64,000 nucleotides of DNA, from the NCBI RefSeq assembly GCF_023091745.1, contig NC_068910.1:179979170-180043169 (forward strand), written 5' to 3'. The notes under the pieces are model-generated. The model was given only the letters and a program-made list of their open reading frames with translations, had not been told where the DNA came from and did not search any database. A program made the translations under genes and the position numbers. Origin of the DNA: Budorcas taxicolor (Eukaryota > Chordata > Mammalia > Artiodactyla > Bovidae). Shown in pieces: positions 33,431 to 44,594 of this stretch (position 1 is the first letter of the stretch; each line of letters begins with the position of its first letter).

Positions 33431-35138
33431 ATGTGTAGACTGAAATTGAAAAAAATGGGGAAAACCACTAGACCATTCAGGTATGACCTAAATCAAATAA
33501 CTTATGACTATACAGTGGAGGTGAGAAATAGCTTTCAGGGACTAGATCTGATAGACAGAGTGCAGAGTGAACTATGGAGGGAGGTTCATGACATTGTAGA
33601 GGAGACAGGAATTAAGACCATCCCTAAGAAAAAGAAATGCAAAACAGCAATATGGCTGTCGGAGGAGGCCTTAAGAATAGCCGTGAAAAGAAGAGAGGCC
33701 AAAAGCAAAGGAGAAAAGGAAAGATATACCCAATTGAATGCAGAGTTCCATGGAACAGCAAGGAGAGATAAGAAAGCCTTCTTCAGAGATCAGTGCAAAG
33801 AAATAGAGAAAAACAACAGAATGGGAAAGACTAGAGATCTCTTCAAGAAAATTAGAGACACCAAGGCAACATTTCATGCAAAGATGGGCTCGATAAAGGA
33901 CAGAAATGGTATGGACCTAACAGAAGCAGAAGATATTAAGAAGAGATGGCAAGAATACACAGAAGAACTGTACAAAAAAGATCTTCACAACCCAGATAAT
34001 CATGATGGTGTGATCACTCACCTAGAGCCAGACATCCTGGAATGTGAAGTCAAGGGAGCCTTGGGAAGCATCAATACGAACAAAGCTAGTGGAGGTGACG
34101 GATTTCCAGTTGAGCTATTTCAAATCCTGAAAGATGATGCTGTGAAAGTGCTCCACTCAATATGCCAGCAAATTTGGAAAACTCATCAGTGGCCACAGGA
34201 CTGGAAAAGGTCAGTTTTCATTCCAATTCCAAAGAAAGGCAATGCCAAAGAATGTTCAAACTACCGTACAACTGTACTCATCTCACATGCTAGTAAGGTA
34301 ATGGTCAAAATTCTCCAACCCAGGCTTCAGCAATATATGAACCATGAACTTCCAGATGTTCAAGCTAGTTTTAGAAAAGGCAGAGGAACCAGAGATCAAA
34401 TTGCATACATCCGCTGGATCATGGACAAAGCAAGAGAGTTCCAGAAAAACATCTTTCTGCTTTATTGACTATGCCAAAGCCTTTGACTGTGTGGATCACA
34501 ATAAACTGTGGAAAATTCTGAAAGAGATGGGAATACCAGACCACCTGACCTGCCTCTTGAGAAACCTATATGCAGGTCAGGAAGCAACAGTTAGAACTGT
34601 ACATGGAACAACAGACTGGTTCCAAATAGGAAAAGGAGTACGTCAAGGCTGTATATTGTCACCCTGCTTATTTAACTTCTATGCAGAGTACATCATGAGA
34701 AAAGATGGGCTAGAGGAAGCACAAGCTGGAATCAAGATTGCCGGGAGAAATATCAATAACCTCAGATATGCAGATAACACCACCCTTATGGCTATGGCAA
34801 AAAGGGAAGAAGAACTAAAGGGCCTCTTGATGAAAGTGAAAATGGAGAGTGAAAAAATTGGCTTAAAGCTCAACATTCAGAAAACTAAGATCATGGCATC
34901 CAGTCTCATCACTTCATGGCAAATAGATGGGGAAATGATGGAAACAGTGGCTGACTTTATTTTTCTGTGCTCCAAAATCACTGCAGATGGTGATTGCAGC
35001 CATGAAATTAAAAGACGCTTACTCCTTGGAAGGAAAGTTATGACCAAACTAGACAACATATTAAAAAGCAGAGACATTACTTTGTCAACAAAGGTTTGTC
35101 TAGTCAGTTCAGTTCAGTTCAGTTCAGTCGCTGTATAG
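33431..35138 (+). pseudogene. BovB reverse transcriptase, two long open frames, motif C mutated
   Basis: A 345-codon frame (33431-34468) covers the endonuclease-RT linker and the RT fingers (KASGGDGFPVELFQ, SVFIPIPKKGNAKECSNYR, RKGRGTRDQIAYIRW). A 2-base deletion near 34453 shifts it to a 264-codon frame (34344-35138). That frame carries motif A (FIDYAKAFDCVDHNKLW), motif B (GVRQGCILSPCLFNFY) and motif C as YADNTT at 34767. The second aspartate of the metal-binding YADD is therefore Asn, so even without the frameshift the enzyme should be inactive. A two-codon insertion follows motif C, and the frame ends in the 35106 insertion. Confidence 0.9.
35106..35132 (-). repeat. 27-base antisense BovB-terminus insertion inside BovB
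   Basis: AGTTCAGTTCAGTTCAG... CAGTCGCT is the reverse complement of the BovB 3' terminus (AGCGACTGAACTGAACT...). It interrupts the sense BovB between TAGTC and the GGTTTTCCCAGTAG segment. It may be an extremely truncated BovB insertion or a template-switch product. Confidence 0.75.
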
Positions 35139-35581
35139 TTTTCCCAGTAGTCATGTATGAATGTGAGAGTTGGACTCTAAAGAAAGCTGAGCACTGAAGA
35201 ACTGATGCTTTTGAACTGTGGTGTTGGAGAAGACTCTTGAGAGTCCCTTGGACTGCAAGGAAATCCAACCAGTCCATCCTAAAGGAGACCAGTCCTGGGT
35301 GTTCATTGGAAGGAGTGATGTTGAAGCTGAAACTCCAATAGTTTGGCCACCTGATGCGAAGAGCTGACTCATTGGAAAAGACCCTGATGCTGGGAAAGAT
35401 TAAGGGCGGGAGGAGAAGGGGCAACAGAAGATAAGCTGGTTGGATGGCATCACTGACTCAATGGACATGGGTTTGGGTGGGCTCTGGGAGTTGGTGATGG
35501 GCAGGGAGGCTTGGCATGCTGTGGTTCATGGGGTCACAAAGAGTCGGACATGACTGAGTGACTGAACTGAACTGAACTGAT

Positions 35582-35934
35582 CAGGTTTCCCAGTTTGTTT
35601 TCTTTGTGTTTATCTTTGTATCTTGCACTCAGATTTGACATTCCCATGAATTTTCTGTGACAAAATAAAGATGAGTATACAAAGCAACCAAAACAAACAT
35701 GCCAAAAAAAATGAGACAACTCTGTGGAGAAAGTGAATACATATAGAAAACAATTAACTTACTAAGTACATGTATATTCGATGTTCTGTGTTTAAGTTAC
35801 TATCTTCACCATTACATGGAAATATAAATATGTTGAACCAAAAATTGCCACCTTCCCAGTTTATATTTCTGTTGAAAGATAAGAGAGAGAAACAAGTAGA
35901 CATAAAATCCAGAGGATACTGAGTTGGTTTTAAT
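35582..35934. other. Unrecognised spacer between BovB and Bov-A2
   Basis: About 350 bases of AT-rich sequence without a visible gene or repeat. Confidence 0.45.
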
Positions 35935-36189
35935 GACCCCACTCCAGTACTCTTGCCTGGAAAACCCCATGGACGGAGGAGCCTGGTAGGCTGCAGTCCA
36001 TGGGGTCGTGAAAAGTCAGACACGACTGAGTGACTTCACTTTCACTTTTCATTTTCATGCATTGGAGAAGGAAATGGCAACCCACTCCAGTGTTCTTGCC
36101 TGGAGAATCCCCGGGACGGGGGATCCTGGTGGGCTGCCATCTATGGGGTCGCACAGAGTTGGACACGACTGAAGTGACACAGCAGCAGC
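35935..36189 (+). mobile_element. Bov-A2 SINE
   Basis: Two sense monomers are present (CCCCACTCCAGTACTCTTGCC ... GACTTCACTTTCAC, and GGAGAAGGAAATGGCAACCC ... AGTGACACAGCAGCAGC). They are joined by TTTTCATGCATT. The first ~10 bases are missing. Confidence 0.93.
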
Positions 36190-36254
36190 AAAACTCAAAT
36201 AAATAGAGTTTCCAGTATACTTTCTTAAACAACTTTGTAAAGCTCTCCCCCATT

Positions 36255-36440
36255 ATAGTGCTTAACACAATTTGTGCTTATTTGTCAGCTTGTGTCTCTA
36301 AAAAATATCTATTAGCCCTGCTAGACTATAAGTTCCAAGAATACAAGAATCATCACTGTTTGACCGGCCCGTATTCTCTCAGCACCTAGCATATAGGTAG
36401 CAAATGAAAGCACCCCAATTTTTTGAATGAATGACTAAAT
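36255..36440 (+). mobile_element. L2 LINE 3' end
   Basis: CTGCTAGACTATAAGTTCCAAGAATACAAG (from about 36319) and the series CAGCACCTAGCATATAGG...TTTTTTGAATGAATGAC follow the L2 3' terminus (CTAGACTGTAAGCTCC...GCCTGGCACATAGTAGG...GAATGAATGA). Ancient and short. Confidence 0.68.
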
Positions 36441-37423
36441 TCTAGAGAATGATGAGAGTATATTTATTAAAAGAAATTTTATGTGATAATAAAAGTAACT
36501 GTAGTAATTGTGAGTATAATCATGTTGAAAATACTCAGATCATAACATTTAGAGAAAAAAAAATCAAGCAATGGTAGAAAATTAAAAAGTAAGCTCTATT
36601 ATGTAAAAATAGATACCCAGAAATAGAAAGTATAGTGTGCCTTGAACTCATTTCATTCTTTTCCTTTACATTCTTTTCTATATTTTTCAAATGTTCAAGA
36701 GTAACCAAATTTTCATTTCACATAATGAATTGCAAAAAGGTGTATTGGAAAAAAAATAAAGATGCATTGGATGTTGTTGATGATAGGGCCATCATAAAGT
36801 TCTGGGGAGGTTTTAATGAGATTTTAAGTGGATTAAATGAAATTTTGGCTAAAGAGAAAATAATCTGCATGTTAATTCTACCTTCTAGGTAGGATAGAGA
36901 TTGATTCTGACTCTAGACAGCACAGGATCTTCAATATTAGGGGTTAAGACTATTTTTTTTAAGTTTATATTTTTAATAATCTTAAAACCTACTTAAGCAC
37001 ATAGTCATTTTATTTAGTAAATTTTAGCCCATATGAAAAATGAGATTTAAGTCATAGATTATTTGGTTTAGGTTTTTAAAAAAATAATAGGCAAGTTTAA
37101 ATTTTTCATTCATCACATAATGAAGTTATTCTCAGTAGTTGTAAAAGTGTGAATAAAATTATTCTTATACCCAGCATCCTTGTTTTCCTGAGAGAGCCAA
37201 AAAATAGTATATACACTCAAATTCTATTCTATTCTATATACACTCAAAATCTATTAAGCCTTACTAGAAATAAACTACTAATAAGAAGAATTAGCTAGTT
37301 CTTTCCTCCATCTTTATATTATGAAAAATTTCAAACACATCACAAAATTAAAATTATTTTTGCAGTAAAAAGCTATTTACCTACATTTACACTTGCCATT
37401 AACATTTTATTTTACTGATCACT
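36441..37423. other. About 1 kb without recognised features
   Basis: AT-rich sequence. The 85-codon open frame at 36635-36892 shows no known domain. No repeat was recognised. Confidence 0.45.
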
Positions 37424-37436
37424 TATCCATCTAGCT

Positions 37437-37644
37437 GGGCTTCCCTGGTGGCTCAGACAGTAAAGAATCTCTCTGCAATACAGGAGACCCAGTTTTGGTC
37501 CCTGGAATGGCAAGATCCTCTGCAGAATGGAATGGCAACCCACTCCAGTATTCTTGCCTAGTGGACAGAGGGGCCTAGTGTACTACAGTCCATAAGGTCA
37601 CAAAGAGTTGGGCATGACTGAGTGAGTAACACTTTCACTTTCAC
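37437..37644 (+). mobile_element. Bov-tA SINE with perfect 13-bp TSD
   Basis: It is complete from GGGCTTCCCTGGTGGCTCAG to GTAACACTTTCACTTTCAC. TATCCATCTAGCT occurs at 37424-37436 and again at 37645-37657. The body has a small deletion after CTTGCC. The intact duplication fixes both ends of the insertion. Confidence 0.95.
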
Positions 37645-37689
37645 TATCCATCTAGCTAGCCATCCTTCTAAAATCCATCATGCCAACAA

Positions 37690-38190
37690 ATCTTACATTT
37701 TGATACACTTCAAAGCAAATGTCATACTTCTCTTTATGTATTACAAAACACATTGTTAACCAGGATTAAATATTTATATTTTCTTTTTATATAAAATGCA
37801 TATAATAAAATGGGTAAATCTTAGTTGTATATTTATTCATTTATGACAATGTTACACTTGAGTAACCCATATCTCTATTACCATCATCCCTCACTCCTCT
37901 TCCAGTCAATTTTTACCTCCATTCCCTGAGGGAAATTTTGCTCTGATTTCTTTATGCTATAGATGAGTTTTGACTGGAATGTCATATCAATATAATGAGG
38001 CAATATATAGTCTTTTGGGTAAGGCTGAGTTCACTCTGCATAATATTTTGAGATTCATCCATATTTTTATGTATGAGTAACATCTTTTTTTACTACAGTT
38101 TATTAATTCATTCTCCTGTTGTTAGATTCTGGACTATTCCAGCTTATAAATATTAGGAATAAAGTTAATATTGGAGCTCATTTATTGGAA
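37690..38190 (-). mobile_element. Old L1M-type LINE, antisense
   Basis: The antisense landmarks TGAGTTCACTCTGCATAATATTTTGAGATTCATCC, TTATTAATTCATTCTCCTG and ATTCTGGACTATTCCAGC follow the L1M 3' region. Divergence is high. Confidence 0.65.
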
Positions 38191-40904
38191 CTGCCTTGAT
38201 GATGATTTTTAATATTTTTAATAACAGAGTGGACTCCAGTGGTTTGACTCTCAAGCAACAGACATGAGGCAGGTGTACTAAAAAATGGATGAGGAGATAT
38301 GCATGGGGAGGCATAGATCATTACAGGAAAAGTTTCCTTGTCTAACATTCAAAGGAGACAATGCAGATTAGGTAATAGTTTTCTGAACCTATGAATGTAA
38401 GCCCTTCCAGATCTCAGGCCTGGAGGAGGATTTTGACAGAAAGAATAAAAGCAAATAAATAATAATAATAAAGATGTTGATGATTGCTTGAGTTTGTGGA
38501 GTAGGAATCTTTGGGATATGAGGAGAGGGTTTTCTAAGAAGGCATCCAAAGTGCAAGGTGCTTCCTATCATTGAGACACAACTCCTGGCTTTGAACAGAC
38601 CTCTTATCAACTAATTATCAGAAAACCCAAAAGAGGCTTGGCCACTTAACTGTTAGGGAGCTTGGTGTCCTTTTGATGTTTGCTCTTGGCATACTAAAGG
38701 GTAATTCACGTAAAGATAAAAAGCATTCATGACACTCAAAGGCTATTCTTATTAGATTAAGCTTCACAGCTTGTTCAATGGCAAAGGTCTTTCAACATAT
38801 ATTTTCTTTCACCTCTAGAGTAAATATGCAACAATTCTCTGTAAACAATAAGGGAAAATTACACCAGTAGAAGGGAAACTAGAGTTTCATTATTTAATGG
38901 CAAATGAAACAGAATGAAGTGAAATGAAATGTCCAAGATCATAGGAATAAATATGTGTTTTGCTAGAATATACTTAATTTCTTGTCCCCAATATCCTTTT
39001 ACTCAAATTTTAAAATATGGGATGTCATTCCCATGGGCTCTTGTTTTGTATGTGCCCTAGGTATTATTTACTCTCAAGAACACTCTTCTTCCAGCTTAAC
39101 TTCCTTCTATTAGCTACAGACAAGTTTATCACCAAAAAGGAAATGTAAATGTTCTTTCATCTCTCAGGGGGGATGTGAGTCAACAGTGGAAGGTACTATT
39201 AGAAATCCAAGAAAGGTCTAAAAATAATCACAAACTTTAAGTAATTTACAGTGTAGCTGAGACTAAATTATTATAGATGGAACCCCTACAAACGTGAAGA
39301 AGATTAAATATGAGCCAGTGAAAAGAGGTAAAGCATAAACTTTACATAAGAGTCAAAGGAAAGTCAGACCCAAGAAACTCTTTAGACTTAGAATAGGCCT
39401 TGGAGAATGGGTAGAACCCTGACCAGGCTTATAAAGCAGGGGTGATGAGACAGGGCAGGGAGGGGAGGGGTATGGACTAGGGGAAGTACGGGGGTAGAGG
39501 GGAAGGAGATGGGATGTGGGGAGGAAAAAAATCATGGTAGAGGCTGCATAGAAAGGAGGGATAAGAGGAAAACAACCTTTGCCTATAGTATTTCCTCTTG
39601 TTCCCACGTAGTCTGGAGATTAGATATTAAAACAGGTGCAAAATATTCTTTTGTAGGGATTATTGGGTAGTTTATTAACCTGGAAGTTCATTTTGCTTTT
39701 TGTACTATACCCCTCAACAAAAATTATAGCCTTTGAATAATTATGCAGTGTTTATTTCTGAAAGACATTGGCATCTCTGTGGATATTATAAACAACATTT
39801 CTTGTTAAATGAATGTCTGAAAGGTTTGGATTTCACTTTTTTTGTTTTTAGATGTAGAGAATAACTCTAACTTTGATATATGAATCTTTTCCCTGTAAAA
39901 TATTTTCCATCAAGGATTTCACAAAGGTAACAGAATTCTATTTGCTTTTACCTGACTTGGTTGTATTAATACCTTGAAAGTTGTCTTCTGAGCTCCCTGA
40001 GCTCTATTTTCATTCGAAATAGACATTCTTGTACATTATTAAAAGGGAAGAAACAAGGAAGTAGATGGGCAAAAAGAAGAAAATTAACTCTTTTAGAATA
40101 AGGCTGAGTCCTTTCTGTAAATCTGTTATTGTTGTTGAGAATACTTTATTAGTCAGTTAATATGAACAAATACAGATTCTTACAAAGCTATTAAAAGTTT
40201 TACCATCCTTTTAGATTTTATATCTTTCATTTCTTTGTTTAGGCAATTGGAGAAAAAAGTTCATTTTTAATTTTTAACAATATTAGCACATAAGTAGAGA
40301 AGAACATATGAAACACTGTGTTGGAAAGGAATACATTTTAGTATTCGCATATGTAAATCTATCACTCTCTCTCCTTCCCCTGCTAAGTTCAAGTTCTGCG
40401 TCTAAATTTTTATGTTTACTCTAGTAACTTATATAACCTAAATGGCTCTCAGCTTTTTTAATCTGGAAGATAAGAGGTTTTTTTTTTTTTTTTTTAACTA
40501 CATGGTCTTTGTTCCCTTTTACTGTTAATATTTATTTTAAATTATCACCTAAATTATTAAAGAACTGACTATAAAGTCAGATTAAATACCGATAGATCAT
40601 GGAGCATTAGAACTACTTGATAGAAATGTGAAAAATAAAAAGAAATGGGAATAGTTCTTTTTCCATATTTCTGCTTTAATTATAAAAATGAGAGATCAAA
40701 ATTTTATTGTTAATCTAAATTTTTTCATATCAAATTGTAAATTCGCTTACATAACAAATAAGACCATATTATAGTACTTAAATAGCATGAATTCCCTTCT
40801 AAATTTGTCTACTGTTAATTGATCTTTATTTAGGGGTTTAAAAAAAGGCATGGTCAGTTAGGCATATTTTTATGGTTATTTTTTCTAAGACAAAAAATAT
40901 GGTA
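38191..40904. other. About 2.7 kb without recognised features
   Basis: This is the longest stretch here with no repeat that I can name. Notable local features are an AAT repeat at 38458-38470, the G-rich tract at 39450-39525 and an 18-T run at 40478-40495. Small minus-strand frames (38349-38610, 39353-39607) are chance-level; the latter is proline/serine-rich only because of the G-rich template. Confidence 0.45.
39453..39470 (+). other. Potential G-quadruplex motif
   Basis: GGGCAGGGAGGGGAGGGG has four G-runs of three or four separated by 1-2 bases, which meets the standard quadruplex pattern. More G-runs follow to about 39525, so the region is a G-rich purine tract in AT-rich surroundings. 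Confidence 0.65.
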
Positions 40905-41360
40905 TCTTTTCTCATTCCGTTTAGACTGTCACAGATCAGCTGCTTCACTCTCAGCTTCAAATGTTTCTCCTCTCACCCGGACAATTGCCCCGATGTGGGG
41001 ATCGGACCCCTGCTTCTGTTCCCCCACCCACTGAGGGCAGGTGCAGTCCTACTAAACACTCCTATTTTTCCCCCTAGTTCCTTCACCCTACCAAGTTTTG
41101 CATGGTTATATATATTCTTTGCTGGTCATCAGGTACTCTCGTCCAGTCTCAGCTAGTGTTCGCAAGCACTCCTGTGTCTGAAGGTATATTCCTGATATAT
41201 CCGTGGAGAGAGATGTACTACTCTATGACCACCTATTCCTCCTCCATCTGGTTCCTTCCTGGTATCTTTTATAGTCTCTCTGTGTTCCTAATGCTTCACA
41301 TAGACAAAGATTCACGGGACTACGTGTTCCTCACCTATAATAAGTTAAAAAAAAAAAAAA
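40905..41360 (-). mobile_element. Possible ruminant L1 5'-end fragment, antisense, followed by an A-run
   Basis: Read on the minus strand, the sequence AGATGTACTACTC... preceded by CAGATGGAGGAGGAATAGG and followed by CTCTCTCCACGGATATATC and CAGGAATATACCTTCAGACAC resembles the ruminant L1 5' UTR as I remember it. The fragment lacks the rest of L1. On the plus strand it ends in 15 A's (41346-41360). I found no flanking duplication. Confidence 0.45.
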
Positions 41361-42030
41361 AGAAGTGTCTCGCTTCAATCTTCTAGACTTACACAATTTC
41401 TTGTTGCAAGAACTAAGAAATGCTACATTACCTATTCTCAAATGTCAACAGCTCAAGACATAACCGGAAAGATCATGCAACAAACTCAAAATTCATTTAC
41501 ATTTTATGTAGATTTTGAGGTCCACATTGTGATATATGATCAAAGTTGCTCTTCAAGAATGAAGCATTTACTCCCCCCCAACCTGAGAATGCTACTAGCA
41601 GATGGCCCCTATGTTCCACCCTCCTTGGAAATTTCCTTGGTCAAAGAAAATGCCCTCTAACAAGGCAACACTTCCTTCCAGGAAAGCCTATTATAGTGGC
41701 TCATCAATGCTGAGAAATAAATGATTGGTCCCACCTACTACAACTCAGGATAATTCTCAAGAGCCATCTAAGCTTGAGGGCTGACCAAGCAGTCAGCTGA
41801 GGCCTTTGATGAGACTTCACCAAAGTTTAGCTTTTCCCTCTGTCCAGTCCTCTCCCTTATACAGGTGTTAATACTAAGACTACTGTTTAAGTAGTGAGCT
41901 ACATGCTGGTATCCATCTCAGTGTCTGCTTTCTATCCATCCTATGAGAATGAATGATCAACATTTAGGTACAAGAAAACAAATGCTATTGTGGGATTTTT
42001 GAGGTGGGTCACCTACAACCTAGAGGGCAA
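41361..42030. other. Unrecognised stretch with a possible ERVL-type LTR remnant
   Basis: The segment at about 41770-41935 (TGAGGGCTGACCAAGCAGTCAGCTG, GAGACTTCACCAAAGTTTAGC, TACAGGTGTTAATACTAAGAC, TCCATCTCAGTGTCTGCTTTC) reads like the 3' part of an old ERVL-class LTR on the plus strand. The rest is unassigned. There is no coding content. Confidence 0.35.
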
Positions 42031-44369
42031 TTTGTTGTTCAGTTACTAAGTTGTGTCGGACTTTTTCCAATACCATGGACTTCAGCACGCGAGGATCCTC
42101 TGTCTTCCACTATCTCCCAGAGTTTGCTCAAATTCATGTCCATTGAGTCAGTATGCAATCTAACCTTCTCATCCTCTTCCACCTCCTCCTTTTGCCTTCA
42201 ATCTTTCCCAGCATCAGGGTTTCTCCCAATGAGATGGCTCTTCACCATCAGGTGGCCAAAGTATTGGAGCTTCAGCATAAGTTCGTCCAATAAATATTCA
42301 AGATTGATTTCCTTTAGGCTTGACTGGTTTGATCTCCTTGCAGTCCAAGGGACTGTCAAGAGTCTTCTCCAGCACCACAGTTGGAAAACATCAATTCTTT
42401 GGCACTCAGCCTTCTTTATGGTCCAACTCTCACATCCATACATGACTACTGGAAAAACCACAGCTTTGACTGTATGGAACTTTGTCAGCAAAGTGATGTC
42501 TCTGCTTTTGAATACAGAGGTTTGTCATAGTTTTCCTTCCAAGAAGCAAATATTTTATTTTCATGGCTGCAGATACCATTCAGTGATTTTGGAACTGAAG
42601 AAAATAAGATCTGTCACTGCTTTCAATTTTTCCCGATCTTAGTTGTTTTTTTTTTTTTATATTGAGTTTCAAGCCAGCTTTTTCACTCTCCTCTTCCAAG
42701 ATTCTCTTTAGGTCTTCTTCACTTTCTACAATTAGAGTGGGATTATCTACACAACTGATGTTGTTGATATTTCTTCTGGTATTCTTGATTCCAGGTTGTG
42801 ATTCACCTAGCCTGGCATTTCACATGACACACCCTGCATAGAAGTTAAATAGGCAGGGTTACAATATACAGCCTTGTCATACTCCTTTCCCAATTTGGAA
42901 CCAGTCAGTTATTCCATGTCCAGTTCTAACTGTTGTTTCTTGAACTGCGTACAGGTTTCCTACAAGATAGGTAAGATGGTCTAGTATTCCTATCTCTTTA
43001 AGAATTTTCCACAATTTGTTGTGATCCACACAGTCAAAGGCTTTAGAATAGTGAGTGAAGCAGAAGTAGTTGTTGATTTGGAATTCCTTTGCTTTTTCTA
43101 TGATCCAGTGGATGTTGTCAGTTTGACCTCTGGTTCCTCTCCTTTTCTAATTTCAGCTGGTATGTCTGGAGTTTCTCAGTTCACGTACTGCTCAAGCCTA
43201 GCTTGAAGGATTTTGAGCATTACCTTGCTAACATGTGAAATGAGCACAATTGTACAGTTTGAACATTTTTTGGAAATGCCTTTATGGGATTGGAATGAAT
43301 ACTGACCTTTTCAAATCCTGTGGCCACTGCTGAGTTTTCCAAATTTGCTGGCATAATGAGTGCAAAACTTTAACAGCTTCATCTTTTAAGATTTGAATTA
43401 CATGATGGATTTGGAATTCCATCATCACTGGCTTTGTTTGTAGCAATGCTTTCTAAGACCCACTTGTCTTCACACTCCAGGATATCTGACTCAAGGTAAA
43501 TGATCACACCATCATGGTTATCTGGGCCATTAAAATCTTTTTTTGTACAGTTCTTCTGTGTATTCTGGAAAATCCCATGGATGGAGGAACCTGGTGGGTT
43601 ACAGTCCATAGGGTCGCAAAGGGTTAGATATGACTGAGTGACTTTACATACATCTGTGTATTCTTGTCATTTCTTCTTGACCTCTTCTGCTTCCATTTGG
43701 TCTTCATTGTTTCTGTCCTTTATTGTGCCCATCCTTCCTTGAAATATTCCTTTCATATTTCCAGTTTTCTTGAAGAGATCTCTAGTCTTTCTCCTTCTGT
43801 TGTTTTCCTCTATTTCTTTGCATTGTTCATTGAAGAAGGCTTTCTTATCTCTCCTTGCTATTCTCTTGAACTCTGGATTCTGTTGAGTATACCTTTCCCT
43901 TTCCCCCTTGCCTTTAACTTCTCTTCTTTCCTCAGTTGAAAAACTTTCTCAGACAACCACTCTGCCTCTTTTCATTTCTTTTTCTTGGGGCTGATTTTGG
44001 TCACTGCCTCATATACATTGTTAGGAACCTCCATCCATAGATTTTCAGGAACTCTGGCTACCAGACCTAAATCCTTGAATCTATTCATCATCTCCATTAT
44101 ATAATCATAAGAGATTTGTTTTAGGTCATACCTTAATGGCCTAGAGGTTTTCCCTACTTTCTTCAATTTAAGCCTGAATTTTGCAATAAGGAGCTCATGA
44201 TCTGAGCCATCATTGGTTCCAGGTCTTGTTTCTGCTGACTGTATAGAACTTTCCCATCTTGGCTGCAACTAATACAATCCATGTTATTTCAGTATTGACC
44301 ATCTAGTGATGTCCATGTAGAGTTGTCTCTTGTGTTGTTGGAAGAGAGTGTTTGCTATGACCAGTGTGC
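42031..44369 (-). mobile_element. BovB LINE, long diverged copy, split by Bov-tA
   Basis: This antisense copy of about 2.25 kb runs from a GTTGTTCAGTTACTAAG 3' tail back through RT to the endonuclease end (GTTTGCTATGACCAGTG near 44355). The older tail type and many indels make it one of the more diverged copies. A Bov-tA fragment sits at 43567-43652. Minus-strand open pieces survive only in short blocks such as 42198-42491 (the C-terminal tail, CESWTIKKAECQRIDVF) and 43972-44268 (the linker before RT, RLKLKKVGKTSRPLRYDL). Confidence 0.9.
43567..43652 (+). mobile_element. Bov-tA/Bov-A 3' fragment inside BovB, perfect 12-bp TSD
   Basis: GGAAAATCCCATGGATGGAGG ... GGGTCGCAAAGGGTTAG ... GACTGAGTGACTTTACATAC is the BovA 3' end. 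TCTGTGTATTCT flanks it exactly (43555-43566 and 43653-43664). It is severely 5'-truncated. Confidence 0.93.
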
Positions 44370-44594
44370 ACTCAATATTGCTTATTTGAGGAGTACATGT
44401 AGCCCTTGGGATGAATTAGCAGTACAGCTGTTCACCACTGGTGAACTGGGATTCTCTGTCAATGGGGAATACATTGGCTGGTGTGGTTTTATAGATAAAA
44501 AGAAAGTATTAATACTAAATCTGAAGACAATGGAATTAAGTAGCTATTATTGAACTCAGTTGAAATGGGGAAGATAAAAAGCTGAGAGTTATTC

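Larger units (their letters stand above)
33427..35581 (+). mobile_element. BovB LINE, long copy
   Basis: This sense copy of about 2.15 kb starts just downstream of the endonuclease (TGAAATTGAAAAAAATGGGG) and ends in GAACTGAACTGAACTGA. It contains the whole RT. It is the least interrupted RT region here and is close to the other low-divergence copies, suggesting a relatively young insertion. I see no certain target duplication. A 27-base antisense BovB-tail insertion breaks it at 35106-35132. Confidence 0.94.

Noticed and set aside
35104..35132. A CRISPR-like or microsatellite array of TTCAG units
   Set aside because: The TTCAG/GAACT units here and at 23033-23052 and 35569-35581 are the normal 3' terminal repeats of BovB, with no spacers.
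42004..42642. A 212-codon plus-strand open frame
   Set aside because: It is the reverse strand of a BovB that codes on the minus strand. The same antisense pattern recurs over other BovB copies (for example 48694-49248 minus and 63110-63580 minus), so it reflects codon structure, not a gene.
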